Part shown: positions 9,457 to 19,331 of the stretch, in pieces
Layout of the letters: each line of letters begins with the position of its first letter
Position numbering within the stretch: the stretch's first letter is position 1
Source: SW4 sp042466115
Lineage (GTDB): Bacteria > Pseudomonadota > Alphaproteobacteria > Rhodobacterales > Rhodobacteraceae
Length of the DNA stretch: 64,000 nucleotides
NCBI RefSeq assembly: GCF_042466115.1
Contig: NZ_JAXHBQ010000001.1
Location: 620,001 to 684,000 of the forward strand
Reading direction: 5' to 3'
Translations under genes and position numbers: made by a program
The notes under the pieces: model-generated
Database searches by the model: none
What the model was told of the DNA's origin: nothing
Seen by the model: only the letters and a program-made list of their open reading frames with translations

Positions 9457-10584
9457 TTAGTCCTCAGCCGTGGCCTCGGCGCGGCTTTTGCCGCTCACAT
9501 CCATCGCCAATGTCGCGGCCATGAAGGCATCCAGATCACCATCCAGCACGCCGGATGTATCGCTGGTTTCATAGCGGGTGCGCAGGTCTTTGACCATTTG
9601 ATAGGGCTGCAAGACATACGAGCGGATCTGGTTGCCCCAGCCTGCATCGCCCGCATTTTCGTGCGCTTCGTTCACGAGCGCGGACCGTTTATCTAGCTCG
9701 ATCTGATAGAGCCGCGATTTCAGCGCCTTCATGGCGATATCGCGGTTCTGGTGTTGCGACTTTTCCGAACTGGTCACGACGATGCCGGTGGGCGCGTGGG
9801 TGATCCGCACGGCCGAATCCGTGGTGTTGACGTGCTGCCCGCCTGCCCCGCTGGACCGGTAGGTGTCGATGCGGATATCAGCCGGATTCACCTCGATTTC
9901 GATGTTGTCATCGACCACCGGATAAACCTTGACGGAAGTAAAGGACGTGTGGCGCTTGGCGGCACTATCGAACGGGCTGATCCGCACCAGACGGTGCACG
10001 CCGCTTTCCGATTTCAACCAGCCATAGGCATTCGCCCCGCTGATCTTGTAAGAGGCCGATTTGATCCCTGCTTCGTCACCGGGGCTTTCGGATTGCAATT
10101 CAACCTTGTACCCCTTCTTTTCGGCCCAGCGGACATACATCCGCGCCAGCATATTGGCCCAGTCGCAGCTTTCGGTGCCACCGGCACCTGCGTTGATCTC
10201 GAGGAAGGTGTCATTGCCATCGGCCTCGCCGTCCAGCAGCGCCTCAAGTTCCTTGGTGGCAGCGGTTTTGGCCAGCTTGGCCAGCGCTTCTTCGGCCTCG
10301 GTCACGACCTCTTGGTCGTCCTCCATCTCGCCCAACTCGATCATATCAACCTGATCGGTCTTTTCCTGCGCAATGGTTTCAAAGGTCGCAATCGCATCAA
10401 CCAGCATCTGCCGGTCGCGCATCAGCTTTTGCGCCGCGGCCGGATCGTCCCACAGGGTCGGGTCTTCGACGCGGGCATTGAATTCTTCCAGCCGGTGTTT
10501 CGCCGTGTCCCAATCCATCCGCTGTTTCAGCAGATCAAGGGACTTGTCGATCGCGGCAACGATGTTTTGCGTCTCGGCGCGCAT
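9457..10584 (-). CDS. prfB: Peptide chain release factor 2
   Basis: RF2 of 375 aa, terminating translation at UGA and UAA. The SPF stop-codon recognition tripeptide is at residues 203-205 and the peptidyl-tRNA hydrolysis motif GGQ at 248-250 (SSGAGGQHVNT). I chose ATG 10584, preceded by GGAAAG; an upstream extension of about 20 residues is possible but not conserved in character. The frame is continuous, so the programmed +1 frameshift that autoregulates prfB in many bacteria is absent. It lies 68 bp downstream of the PBP1A gene and is probably co-transcribed with it. Confidence 0.97.
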   Translation of the reverse strand: MRAETQNIVAAIDKSLDLLKQRMDWDTAKHRLEEFNARVEDPTLWDDPAAAQKLMRDRQMLVDAIATFETIAQEKTDQVDMIELGEMEDDQEVVTEAEEALAKLAKTAATKELEALLDGEADGNDTFLEINAGAGGTESCDWANMLARMYVRWAEKKGYKVELQSESPGDEAGIKSASYKISGANAYGWLKSESGVHRLVRISPFDSAAKRHTSFTSVKVYPVVDDNIEIEVNPADIRIDTYRSSGAGGQHVNTTDSAVRITHAPTGIVVTSSEKSQHQNRDIAMKALKSRLYQIELDKRSALVNEAHENAGDAGWGNQIRSYVLQPYQMVKDLRTRYETSDTSGVLDGDLDAFMAATLAMDVSGKSRAEATAED

Positions 10585-10652
10585 GGGCTTGGTCTTTCCA
10601 GCAATGGGGTCGGGATGGGTGATAGCCCGCCCGCGTGGGACGGGCAAGCGGC

Positions 10653-13172
10653 CTAGTAAAGCCCGCCTGACGACAGCGTGCCAAAGGTTGCCTGCGGCCC
10701 CACCGTGGCTGTGCCGCCGGTTGATGTGGTGACTTCACGCGCGGACCGCACTTCGTCAAACAGGGGCAAATCACCGGCCATGGCGAAACCACCGTCAAAG
10801 GTGATGCCAAACACCGGCTCTTCGCCCGTGCGGAAACATTCGGCCACGACATTGTCGCCGCTGGCCCCGTCAGGCAGACGCGCACCGCTGAAACGGTCGA
10901 TATTGATGAACTGGCATTCTTCGGGGACGTCGAAATTCCCGCCGCCATAGCGCTGGATCGCCTGTTGCATAAAGCTATTGAAGACGGGGCCGCACATGCC
11001 ACCACCCGATGCCCCGCGCCCCATGCTGCGCGGCGTGTCGTAACCGATATAGCAACCGGCAACGATGTTGGAAGAAAAGCCAACAAACCACACGTCCTTG
11101 CCATCGTTGGTGGTGCCTGTTTTACCAGCAATCGGCACGGGCAGGTTGACGCTGCTGCGCGCCGTGCCGCGTTCGACAACGCCGCGCATCATGCTGGTCA
11201 GCTGATAGGCGGTGACGGCGTTCATCACCCGTTCGCGGTCTGACACAATCGCGGGCGCGCGGCCCGGTTCCAAAAGGACCGAGTTGCAATCGTTACAGAC
11301 CCGCTGGTCGTGCTGATAGACGGTTGCGCCGTAGCGGTCCTGCACGCGGTCAACCAGCGTGGGTTCCACCCTCTCGCCACCATTGGCAAACATCGCATAG
11401 GCCGCGACCATGCGGAACAGCGTGGTTTCCTCGGACCCCAAGGATGCGGACAGATAGGCGTTCATGTTGTCGTAAACGCCAAAGCGTTCGGCATAATCGG
11501 CAATCACATCCATACCGACCTCCTGGGCCAGTCGCACGGTCATGACGTTGCGCGACTGTTCGATCCCAGTGCGCAAAGGCGTCGGGCCATAAAACCGGTC
11601 AGAGGCGTTCATCGGACGCCAGATTTCGCCGCCTGCGCGCACTTCGATGGGCGCATCCACGACGATGGTCGCGGGGGTGTAACCACTGTCCAATGCGGCG
11701 GCATAGACGAAGGGTTTGAACGACGATCCGGGCTGGCGATAGGCCTGCGTGGCGCGGTTCAGCTCTGAATGCTGGAACGAAAAGCCGCCCTGCATGGCAA
11801 TCACGCGCCCTGTGTTCACGTCCATCGCCATAAAGCCGCCCTGCACTTCGGGCACCTGGCGCAGGGTCCAGCGAATAAAGCTGCCATCACTGTCAGCAGT
11901 CATCTTGCGCACATGGACAACATCACCAATCTCGAAATTCTCGGCGAAACTGCCACGCATCCATTCGATGTCACGGCGCGGCACAACCTGTTCGGGCTCG
12001 TCCGCGCCGATATCTTCGATCCCAAGGCGCAACTGTTCGTCACCGACCTCAAGCACAACAGCCGGATACCACTGGTTTTCCAGATGGATATCGCGGGCGA
12101 TGCGCACGGACCGCAGTGCCGCGCGCCAGCTTTCTTCACTGCCCAATTCGTCGACGGGAATCGTCAGACCGGTGCCACGCCAGCGCCCGACCCCACGGTC
12201 AAACTGTTCCAGCGCGCGGCGCAGGGCTTCGGTTGCGACCTCTTGCATGTCGGGTTCCACGGTGGCGCGGATCGAATACCCGGCAGTGGTGAAGTAATCG
12301 GAATCAACGCCCAGTTCCGACACGATCTGGCGGCGCACCTGATCGGTAAAATAGTCGCGCGGTGGCACCGTAGAGCGGAAACTGGGGAAATCGCCGCCCT
12401 GCACGGTGCGCAGCGGATCGGCCAGCGCCTCGGCCAATTGGGCATCGTCGATATAACCGTTTTCGTGCATTTCCTCGAGGATGAAGGCGCGCCGTTCCAG
12501 CGCCGCCTCGCGGTTACGCACGGGGTGATAGCTATAGGGCGCCTTGGGGTGGACGGCCAGAAATGCGGCTTCGGCAATGGTCAGTTGCGCTAGCGGTTTA
12601 TTGAAATAGCTTTGCGCGGCGGCCGTTACACCAAAACTACGCACGCCAAGGTCGATTTCGTTCAAATATAGCTCAAGGATGCGTTCCTTGGGCATGGATT
12701 CTTCGATCCGCGCGGCCAGAATGATTTCCTGAATCTTGCGTTCTGCGGTGCGGGACCCGTCCAGCAGGAAGTTCTTCATCACCTGCTGCGTGATTGTCGA
12801 AGCCCCGCGCAACTCGCGCCCGCCCGAGCGAACCGCATCATAAAGCGCACCCGCCATACCGCGCACATCATAGCCGGCGTGTTCATAAAAATTCTTGTCC
12901 TCGGCGGAAATGAACGCCTGTTTGACAATGTCGGGTATTTCCTCGGCCGGGCTGAACAGACGGCGTTCGGTGGCGAATTCGTCGATGATTTCGCCCTCGC
13001 CCGAATAGATCCGGCTGATGGTCTTGGGGGTATAGTTGGCCAAAGTCTCGTATGTCGGCAAGTCACGGCCATACATATAGAAAATCGCGCCAAGCGTCAG
13101 GGCGCCCATGGCCAGGCCAAGGGTGAGCATCGAAAAGATACCGCCCAGAACAGACATGATAAAGCGTAGCAC
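10653..13172 (-). CDS. mrcA: Penicillin-binding protein 1A, bifunctional peptidoglycan synthase
   Basis: An 839-aa class A PBP that polymerises and cross-links peptidoglycan on the periplasmic face of the inner membrane. N-terminal transmembrane anchor about residues 8-33; GT51 transglycosylase motifs EDKNFYEH (91-98) and GASTITQQ (123-130); an OB-like insert in the middle; transpeptidase motifs SSFK (483-486), SRN (540-542) and KTGTT (684-688). All catalytic motifs are intact. In related bacteria it sits directly beside the AmiC-type amidase; here a plus-strand methyltransferase separates them. Confidence 0.97.
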   Translation of the reverse strand: MLRFIMSVLGGIFSMLTLGLAMGALTLGAIFYMYGRDLPTYETLANYTPKTISRIYSGEGEIIDEFATERRLFSPAEEIPDIVKQAFISAEDKNFYEHAGYDVRGMAGALYDAVRSGGRELRGASTITQQVMKNFLLDGSRTAERKIQEIILAARIEESMPKERILELYLNEIDLGVRSFGVTAAAQSYFNKPLAQLTIAEAAFLAVHPKAPYSYHPVRNREAALERRAFILEEMHENGYIDDAQLAEALADPLRTVQGGDFPSFRSTVPPRDYFTDQVRRQIVSELGVDSDYFTTAGYSIRATVEPDMQEVATEALRRALEQFDRGVGRWRGTGLTIPVDELGSEESWRAALRSVRIARDIHLENQWYPAVVLEVGDEQLRLGIEDIGADEPEQVVPRRDIEWMRGSFAENFEIGDVVHVRKMTADSDGSFIRWTLRQVPEVQGGFMAMDVNTGRVIAMQGGFSFQHSELNRATQAYRQPGSSFKPFVYAAALDSGYTPATIVVDAPIEVRAGGEIWRPMNASDRFYGPTPLRTGIEQSRNVMTVRLAQEVGMDVIADYAERFGVYDNMNAYLSASLGSEETTLFRMVAAYAMFANGGERVEPTLVDRVQDRYGATVYQHDQRVCNDCNSVLLEPGRAPAIVSDRERVMNAVTAYQLTSMMRGVVERGTARSSVNLPVPIAGKTGTTNDGKDVWFVGFSSNIVAGCYIGYDTPRSMGRGASGGGMCGPVFNSFMQQAIQRYGGGNFDVPEECQFINIDRFSGARLPDGASGDNVVAECFRTGEEPVFGITFDGGFAMAGDLPLFDEVRSAREVTTSTGGTATVGPQATFGTLSSGGLY

Positions 13173-13324
13173 TGCGCGCGCCCCCGTGATTTCACCTGCT
13201 TATATGGGCAAGCGGCAGGATGGTCAAAAGCCCAAAGCACCGGATCGGCCAATAAACGCCACTTGGCCGGACACATCTGCGTGCGCGCTTGCCAAATGCG
13301 CGCCATGCGCCCAAGTGCGGTGCC

Positions 13325-13939
13325 ATGACACCTGATGATATCATCGCCACCTACGCCCGCATCGCGCCACACTGGGCGCGGCTGCGCAACCGCACCCTGA
13401 TGGAAAAACGCTGGTTGGACCGGATGCTGGACTTTACGCCACTGCACGGGAAACAGCGGCGAATCCTTGATCTGGGCTGCGGTTCGGGCCAGCCGATCGC
13501 CAGTTATCTGATGGAACGGGGCGCGGCTGTCACGGGTGTGGACGCCGCTGTGCCGATGGTCGATCTGTTCGCCGCCAACCTGCCCGATGCCACCGTGCAT
13601 CACGACGACATGCGCGGCCTTGCGCTTGGGGTGCCCTTTGATGCGATCCTTGCGTGGGACAGCTTTTTCCACCTGTCAGCGGATGACCAACGGGCGATGT
13701 TTGCCACCTTTGCGGCCCATGCCGCCCCGCGCGCCGCGCTGATGTTCACCAGCGGCGATACGGCGGGCGAAGTCATCGGCCAGGTTGGTGAAGAACCCGT
13801 CTATCACGCCAGCCTTGCGCCGGACGACTATGAAGAATGTCTCGCAAGGCACGGATTTGATGTGATAAAACACGTCGCCAACGACCCCGCCTGCGGCGGC
13901 CACACGATTTGGCTCGCACGTTTTACAGGCCGTTACTGA
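13325..13939 (+). CDS. Class I SAM-dependent methyltransferase
   Basis: A 204-aa Rossmann-fold methyltransferase. Motif I is LDLGCGSGQPIA (about residues 48-59) and the acidic residue after strand 2 is in VTGVDAA; a motif IV-like DAILAWDSFFHL follows. The substrate cannot be told from sequence. ATG 13325 (MTPDD) is preferred over a TTG 36 bp upstream. It stands alone on the plus strand between PBP1A and the amidase, which usually neighbour each other, and overlaps the amidase stop by 7 bp. Probably a lineage-specific insertion. Confidence 0.85.
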   Translation: MTPDDIIATYARIAPHWARLRNRTLMEKRWLDRMLDFTPLHGKQRRILDLGCGSGQPIASYLMERGAAVTGVDAAVPMVDLFAANLPDATVHHDDMRGLALGVPFDAILAWDSFFHLSADDQRAMFATFAAHAAPRAALMFTSGDTAGEVIGQVGEEPVYHASLAPDDYEECLARHGFDVIKHVANDPACGGHTIWLARFTGRY

Positions 13940-15165
13940 CGCACCAGCGGGTCAAGCGCGGCCTCGGCTGTGGCCCAGCGTTGCACGGCCAGAACGATAC
14001 CTGCCACAAGGTTGGCGCGCCCTTCGGGTGTCACAAGGGCAGCACGATCCCGGTCATTGGACAAAAAGCCGACCTCGACCAGAACAGACGGAAAATCAGC
14101 CGCATTCAGGACCGCCAGCACCGCCTCGCGGCGGGGGCGTGAATTGAGGGTTGCACCGGTGTCGCCCAAGCCCGCGACCAGCGCCTGCGCCAGTCGTTCG
14201 CCCTTGGGGGCGGTTTCAATGCGGGCAAGGTCCATCAGCACGGTCGCGACTGTGTCGTCCTGCCCGCTCAGGTCCAGCCCCGCCAGCAAATCGGCGCGGT
14301 CATGACGTTCGGCCATGCGTTGCGATGCTTCGCCTTCCGCCGCGTCTGTCAGCGTGTAGATCGACGCCCCTGTTGCATCATCGGCTTCCAACGCATCTGC
14401 GTGGAGCGAGATAAACGCATCTGCCCGTGCCGCGCGGGCAATGGTGATACGTTCCTCAAGCGGCACAAAGGTGTCACTGTCGCGGGTCAGCACCACATTG
14501 ATATCGCCTGCACGGGTCAGGGCCTCGGCAACCTCGCGCCCCAATTGCAGCATCAAATCAGCCTCTTGCAGCCCGTCGCGCTCGGCACCCGGATCAATGC
14601 CGCCATGGCCGGGGTCGATCACAATCGTCAGAATGCCATCGTCCTGTGGTGGTGCGGCAGCACTGGTCGGATCAGCCGCCATCAGGAATTCCCAATCAGG
14701 GTCGTTGGGCGCGCCCGCAGTTGCAGTAAAACTGTCGGCATCCGTGCCCTCAAGCGTCACCGTGATATGCGCCGTGCCGTCGGTGGCGTCCACGGCCATG
14801 CCGGCGGCGCGAACCCGCAGGGGTTCGCCCAGATCAAGCACCATGCGTGACCAACCGGGGCGCAGCGCCCCAAAGCGCAAATCGCTGACCCTATCGGCAT
14901 TCAATAACGCCGCGCGGGTCGCCCCGCGCCAGTCCACCTCGCGGAAATCCAGCACAAGGCGGCGCGGATCGTCCAGCGTGAACACGCGGTAAGGCACCGG
15001 CTGGGACAGGAACAGCTCAAGTTCCACGCCGCCCCAGGTATCGCGCACCTGACTTTGCGCCACGTCCAGACGGGCAAGGCCGGAAAATTCCTGCGCGACA
15101 GCCGGAAAGGCCAGCGCAATCGCCAGCACGGGGCCGATCATTCGGGATAATAGACGCGCCTGCAT
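13933..15165 (-). CDS. amiC: N-acetylmuramoyl-L-alanine amidase (AMIN + Amidase_3)
   Basis: A 410-aa periplasmic zinc amidase that cleaves peptide stems from peptidoglycan during daughter-cell separation. A signal peptide spans about residues 1-24 (cleavage near AVAQ); an AMIN targeting domain (about 30-130) binds peptidoglycan or the septum; the Amidase_3 domain carries IDPGHGG, the zinc/catalytic region SLHADA, and VEVGFLSN near the C-terminus. ATG 15165 is chosen because the signal peptide begins there; an upstream in-frame extension lacks any signal character. The symbol follows the AmiC architecture and is approximate. Confidence 0.93.
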   Translation of the reverse strand: MQARLLSRMIGPVLAIALAFPAVAQEFSGLARLDVAQSQVRDTWGGVELELFLSQPVPYRVFTLDDPRRLVLDFREVDWRGATRAALLNADRVSDLRFGALRPGWSRMVLDLGEPLRVRAAGMAVDATDGTAHITVTLEGTDADSFTATAGAPNDPDWEFLMAADPTSAAAPPQDDGILTIVIDPGHGGIDPGAERDGLQEADLMLQLGREVAEALTRAGDINVVLTRDSDTFVPLEERITIARAARADAFISLHADALEADDATGASIYTLTDAAEGEASQRMAERHDRADLLAGLDLSGQDDTVATVLMDLARIETAPKGERLAQALVAGLGDTGATLNSRPRREAVLAVLNAADFPSVLVEVGFLSNDRDRAALVTPEGRANLVAGIVLAVQRWATAEAALDPLVRQ

Positions 15166-15196
15166 GGGTGTTCTCACCTGCTTTTGCCTGTTCTTA

Positions 15197-16348
15197 TCAC
15201 GCCTGCGCCCGCCCCACCATAAAGCGTTGCAGGCGCGCCATGCCTTCGCGCATGTCGTCACTGGAACGGGCATAGGAAAACCGCAGCCAGTGGTGGCCGC
15301 GCAGCGGATCAAAATCAAGACCGGGGGTGACGGCCACGCCCGCCTGATCCAGAATTTCGCTGGCAAAGGCGCGGGCATCATCGGTGAACGCGCTGACATC
15401 CACATAGACATAAAACGCGCCGTCCGGCGGGGCAAAGCGGGTGAATCCGGCCGCACGCAGGCCCGCCATCACGATTTCGCGGTTCGCTGCATAAACGGCG
15501 AGGTTTGCATCCAGTTCCGGCGCGCAATCCATCGCCGCAAGGGCCAGTTGCTGGCTGGCGTGGGGGGCACAGATGAACATGTTCTGCGCCAGTCGCTCGA
15601 CCGTGCGCACGTGATCTTCGGGCACAACCATCCAGCCCACGCGCCAGCCCGTCATGGAAAAATACTTGGAAAACGAATTGATCACGTAAACTTCGTCGGT
15701 GACTTCAAGCGCGCTGACGGCTTTGGCCTCGTATGCGATGCCGTGATAAATCTCGTCGGATATGAACGCCGCCCCGCGCGCATCGCAAGCCGCCGACAAA
15801 CCCGCAATATCATCGCGCCCCAGCATCGTGCCGGACGGATTGGCGGGTGAGGCCACGATCAGCCCGTCCAGTTCATGCGCAGCCACATCCGCCCCGACAG
15901 GCTGCAAACGGTTCGCCATTACGGTGGGAATCCCCACAGGTTCCAGCGACAAGGCGCGCAGGATCTGGCGATAGGATGGATAGCATGGCTCGCCCAGACC
16001 AACGCGCGCACCTGCATCAAACAGCGCCGTAAACGCGAGCAAAAACGCACCGGATGCACCGGACGTAATCACCACACGATCAGGGTTCAGATCAACGTCA
16101 TACCAATCGCCGTAATGGCGCGCGATACGGGCGCGCAGGTCCGGCATTCCCAACCCGACAGTATAGCCCAAAGGCTGCGCCGTCATTTCGGCGGTAAGCT
16201 GCGCAATCGCACCGCGGGGCGCGCCCGTGCCGGGCTGGCCCACTTCCATGTGGATAATATGACGTCCGGCGCTTTCGGCCGCGCGCGCAGCCTCCATCAC
16301 ATCCATCACAATAAAGGGATCGACATCCCCACGGGTTGAGTTTCGCAT
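15197..16348 (-). CDS. Class I/II pyridoxal-phosphate aminotransferase
   Basis: A 383-aa fold-type I aminotransferase. Visible features: YTVGLGMPDLRARIARHYG (substrate/PLP loop), ASPANPSGT (Asn binding PLP), ISDEIYHGI (Asp and Tyr of PLP), SFSKYFSMTGWRVGW (Schiff-base Lys) and a C-terminal Arg in WLRFSYA. The pattern is of the aspartate/alanine aminotransferase group, and substrate specificity is not resolvable. ATG 16348 (MRNSTRGD) is the start used. It lies just downstream of the amidase start on the same strand and is divergent from the M48 protease. Confidence 0.92.
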   Translation of the reverse strand: MRNSTRGDVDPFIVMDVMEAARAAESAGRHIIHMEVGQPGTGAPRGAIAQLTAEMTAQPLGYTVGLGMPDLRARIARHYGDWYDVDLNPDRVVITSGASGAFLLAFTALFDAGARVGLGEPCYPSYRQILRALSLEPVGIPTVMANRLQPVGADVAAHELDGLIVASPANPSGTMLGRDDIAGLSAACDARGAAFISDEIYHGIAYEAKAVSALEVTDEVYVINSFSKYFSMTGWRVGWMVVPEDHVRTVERLAQNMFICAPHASQQLALAAMDCAPELDANLAVYAANREIVMAGLRAAGFTRFAPPDGAFYVYVDVSAFTDDARAFASEILDQAGVAVTPGLDFDPLRGHHWLRFSYARSSDDMREGMARLQRFMVGRAQA

Positions 16349-16426
16349 GCCCTGCCCCTTATCCTGCCGCTGCTGGGATTGGCCCAGTCTTGGGTTCTGT
16401 TTGCCCTGCCCCAACCGGAGGCGTCA

Positions 16427-17746
16427 ATGCACCTTTTCCGCCTTTGGCTGGCTGCCATGGTGATCGGCTTTGCCACAGCGCAGCCCGCGCGCGCCGTGAC
16501 CCTGATCCGTGACGCCGACATCGAACATGCCTTGGAACAACTGGCCGCGCCGATCCTGCGCGCCGCTGGGCTGTCGCCGGGCAACGTGCGCATCCTGATC
16601 ATCGACGATCGCAGCCTCAATGCCTTTGTGATCGACGGGCGGGCGATTTTCATCCATTCGGGCCTGCTGCTGAAACTGGAAAGTGCCGGACAGTTGCAAT
16701 CGGTGATCGCCCATGAAGCGGCGCATATATCCAACGGCCATATCACGCGGCGGCTGACCAACATGCGCGCCTCGCGCAATACGGCGGCCTTTGGCATGGC
16801 GCTTGCGGCGGCAGTGGCCATGTCCACAGGGCGCGGCGATGCAGCGGCAGGCGTGGCGGCAGGCATCGCCGGATCAAGCCAGCGCAATCTGTTCGCCCAT
16901 ACCCGCGCCGAGGAAAGTGCCGCCGATCAGTCAGGCACGCGCTATATGCTGCGCGCAGGCGCTGACCCCAATGCCGCCCTTGAAGTGCTGGAAATCTTTC
17001 GCGGCCAAGAGGCATTGTCGATCGGGCGTCAGGACCCCTATGCACGCACCCATCCGCTGACCAGTGACCGGCTGCGCGCCCTGCGCGGGTTGATCGCCGC
17101 CAATCCGGCCACGCCCGCTGATCAATCAAGCGCGAATTACTGGTTCGCGCGCGCCCAAGGCAAGCTGTCGGCCTTTACACAGAACCCAAGCTGGACCCTG
17201 CGGCGCACGGGCAATGACACCAGCGCCGTCGCGCAGATGCGCCGTGCTGTCGCCTACCACCGCCAAGCGGACGCAGGGCGCGCCATCAGCATCATGCAGG
17301 CGCTGCTGGCCGCCAACCCCAACGATGCCTTTCTGCACGAACTGTTCGGGCAAATCCTGCTGGAAAGCCGCCAAGCCGCCGCTGCCGTCAACGCCTATGG
17401 CCGCGCTGTGAACCTTGCCCCCAATGAACCGCTGATCCTTGGGGGCTATGGCCGCGCCCTGTTGGCAATGGACACCGCCGACAGCACGCGCCGGGCCGTC
17501 GCGGCCTTGCAGCGCGCCCGTGATCGCGACCCGCTGGACGGGCGAATCCTGCGCGATCTGGGTCAGGCCTATGCGCGTGCGGGCCAGAATGGCCTTGCCT
17601 CGCTTGCCACGGCGGAACGCTATGCCCTTGCAGGCCGGATGGATGACGCCGCCCTGCACGCAACCCGTGCGGCAGATCAACTCGCCCGTGGCTCTGCCCC
17701 TTGGCAGCGCGCGCAGGATGTGATCAGTGCTGCCCAAACCCGATAA
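16427..17746 (+). CDS. Periplasmic M48 metalloprotease with TPR repeats (BepA/YfgC-like)
   Basis: A 439-aa protein with signal peptide (about 1-23, ending ARA), an M48 zinc protease domain with HEAAH at residues 96-100 and the third ligand in AEESAADQSG, then TPR-like helical repeats (about 230-430). BepA-type proteins degrade or assist misfolded outer-membrane proteins at the Bam complex, and a similar role is likely here. The start ATG 16427 has a CCGGAGG ribosome site. It runs into the DsbA-like gene with only 13 bp between them, suggesting a periplasmic quality-control operon. Confidence 0.92.
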   Translation: MHLFRLWLAAMVIGFATAQPARAVTLIRDADIEHALEQLAAPILRAAGLSPGNVRILIIDDRSLNAFVIDGRAIFIHSGLLLKLESAGQLQSVIAHEAAHISNGHITRRLTNMRASRNTAAFGMALAAAVAMSTGRGDAAAGVAAGIAGSSQRNLFAHTRAEESAADQSGTRYMLRAGADPNAALEVLEIFRGQEALSIGRQDPYARTHPLTSDRLRALRGLIAANPATPADQSSANYWFARAQGKLSAFTQNPSWTLRRTGNDTSAVAQMRRAVAYHRQADAGRAISIMQALLAANPNDAFLHELFGQILLESRQAAAAVNAYGRAVNLAPNEPLILGGYGRALLAMDTADSTRRAVAALQRARDRDPLDGRILRDLGQAYARAGQNGLASLATAERYALAGRMDDAALHATRAADQLARGSAPWQRAQDVISAAQTR

Positions 17747-17759
17747 CCGGAGACTTGTC

Positions 17760-18503
17760 TTGAAAAACGTCCTCAGCGCCCTTGCCATTTGCCTTGCCAC
17801 CAGCACCGCCGCCTTTGACATGGAGGCGATGACCGACGCCGAACGCCAGACGTTCCGCGATGAAATCCGCGCCTATCTGCTGGACAACCCCGAAGTGCTG
17901 ATGGAAGCCATCGGCGTGCTGGAAGCGCGCGAGCAGCAGGCGCAGGTCGCCAATGACGTGGAACTTGCCCGGACCAATCTGGATGCGCTGCACAATGACG
18001 GGCATTCGCTGGTCTGGGGCAACCCCGAAGGCGATATCACCATGGTTGAGTTCATGGATTACCGCTGTGGCTTTTGCCGCCGCGCCCATCCCGAAATCGC
18101 CGAACTGATTGAAACCGATGGCAATATCCGCATCATCACCAAGGAATATCCGATCCTTGGGGAACAATCCGTTGTCGCCGCGCGCTTTGCCGTAGCCACC
18201 AAGATTGTCGCCGGCGATGAGGCCTACAAAAACATCTCGGACGCGCTGATGACCATGCGCGCCGATGTGAGCGAGGACAGCCTGACCCGTCTGGCCGAAA
18301 CATTCGCGCTTGATACGGACGCGATCATCGCCACCATGTCCAGCGACGAAGTCACCACTGTTCTTGAAGAAAACCGCCTGCTGGGCCAACGGATGAACAT
18401 CAGCGGCACGCCAACCTTTGTCGTCGAGGACCAGATGCTGCGCGGCTACCTGCCGCTGGACCAGATGCAGCAGATCGTCGCGCAAATCCGCGACGAAGGG
18501 TAA
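17760..18503 (+). CDS. DsbA-family periplasmic thiol-disulfide protein (ScsC-like)
   Basis: A 247-aa thioredoxin-fold protein. Signal peptide about residues 1-18; an N-terminal helical region (AERQTFRDEIRAYLLDNPEV) typical of ScsC/DsbA-like copper-resistance and isomerase proteins; active site CGFC at residues 103-106 (FMDYRCGFCRRAHPE); cis-Pro in SGTPTFV. The start is TTG 17760, chosen because GGAGA lies 6 bp upstream and the signal peptide follows; no ATG fits. Probably oxidises or isomerises disulfides in exported proteins. Confidence 0.9.
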   Translation: MKNVLSALAICLATSTAAFDMEAMTDAERQTFRDEIRAYLLDNPEVLMEAIGVLEAREQQAQVANDVELARTNLDALHNDGHSLVWGNPEGDITMVEFMDYRCGFCRRAHPEIAELIETDGNIRIITKEYPILGEQSVVAARFAVATKIVAGDEAYKNISDALMTMRADVSEDSLTRLAETFALDTDAIIATMSSDEVTTVLEENRLLGQRMNISGTPTFVVEDQMLRGYLPLDQMQQIVAQIRDEG

Positions 18504-18566
18504 TGCCCGTATGACAACGGGCCGATCCGCGCTAGTTTGTTACTAAGCAAACAGCAGGAGGCCCAG

Positions 18567-19331
18567 ATGATCACACGCAGACACGTTTTGAAAACCGGCG
18601 CCGCCCTTGGCGTCACAACCGTCCTGCCATTTCAAACCCGTGCTGCCGGACACGGCGGTGACATGTTTGAAACGGCCAACGGCCAGATCGGTATTCACCC
18701 GCTTGAACATGCGTCGTTCGTGATCACCGCACCGACGCAGACGATTTGTGTTGATCCGGTCGCCGCGACCCTGAAATACATGCCGTTTCCCCAGCCGGAC
18801 CTGATCCTTGTGACCCATGAACACGGCGATCATTACCAACAGGCCATCATCGACGGCATTTCAACAGACGACACCCGCCTTGTGACCAATCCGGCGGTCC
18901 ATGCGATGCTTCCCGGTGATGTCCAGACCCGCGCCACGGCGGTCGCCAACGGCGAACAGACCACGTTCCAGGACATCGCAATCGACGCGATCCCGGCCTA
19001 TAACACCACGCCTGAACGGATGAACTTTCACCCGCAAGGCCGTGATAACGGCTATGTTTTGACGATCGACGGCTTTCGAATCTACATTTCCGGCGATACC
19101 GAGGACATCCCCGAAATGCGCGCGTTGCAAGATATTGATCTGGCCTTCGTCTGCATGAACCTGCCATTTACGATGGACGCATCCGCCGCCGCTGATGCGG
19201 TGCGCGCATTTGCCCCCACCTATGTCTATCCCTACCACTATCGCGGGCGCGACAACGGCACACAGGATCCGGCCGAATTTGCAGAGATGGTCGGCGATGC
19301 AGCACAGGTCAAAATGGGCGGCTGGTACTAA
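18567..19331 (+). CDS. Tat-exported MBL-fold metallo-hydrolase
   Basis: A 254-aa metallo-beta-lactamase-fold protein. A twin-arginine signal (TRRHVLKTGAALGVTTVL, about residues 3-20) predicts folded export to the periplasm with its metals loaded. The metal-binding HxHxDH motif is THEHGDHY, with a further ligand in YISGDTED and a late YPYHYRG. It resembles UPF0173/YtnP-like hydrolases, with unknown substrate. AGGAGG precedes ATG 18567. The stop interlocks with the convergent histidine kinase. Confidence 0.88.
   Translation: MITRRHVLKTGAALGVTTVLPFQTRAAGHGGDMFETANGQIGIHPLEHASFVITAPTQTICVDPVAATLKYMPFPQPDLILVTHEHGDHYQQAIIDGISTDDTRLVTNPAVHAMLPGDVQTRATAVANGEQTTFQDIAIDAIPAYNTTPERMNFHPQGRDNGYVLTIDGFRIYISGDTEDIPEMRALQDIDLAFVCMNLPFTMDASAAADAVRAFAPTYVYPYHYRGRDNGTQDPAEFAEMVGDAAQVKMGGWY

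Noticed and set aside
10560..10584. Programmed frameshift typical of prfB
   Set aside because: The reading frame is uninterrupted from ATG 10584 through SPF and GGQ, with no early TGA.
18505..18522. GCCCGT/ACGGGC stem after the DsbA-like gene as a terminator
   Set aside because: Only six base pairs and no T-run follow, so I do not call it.
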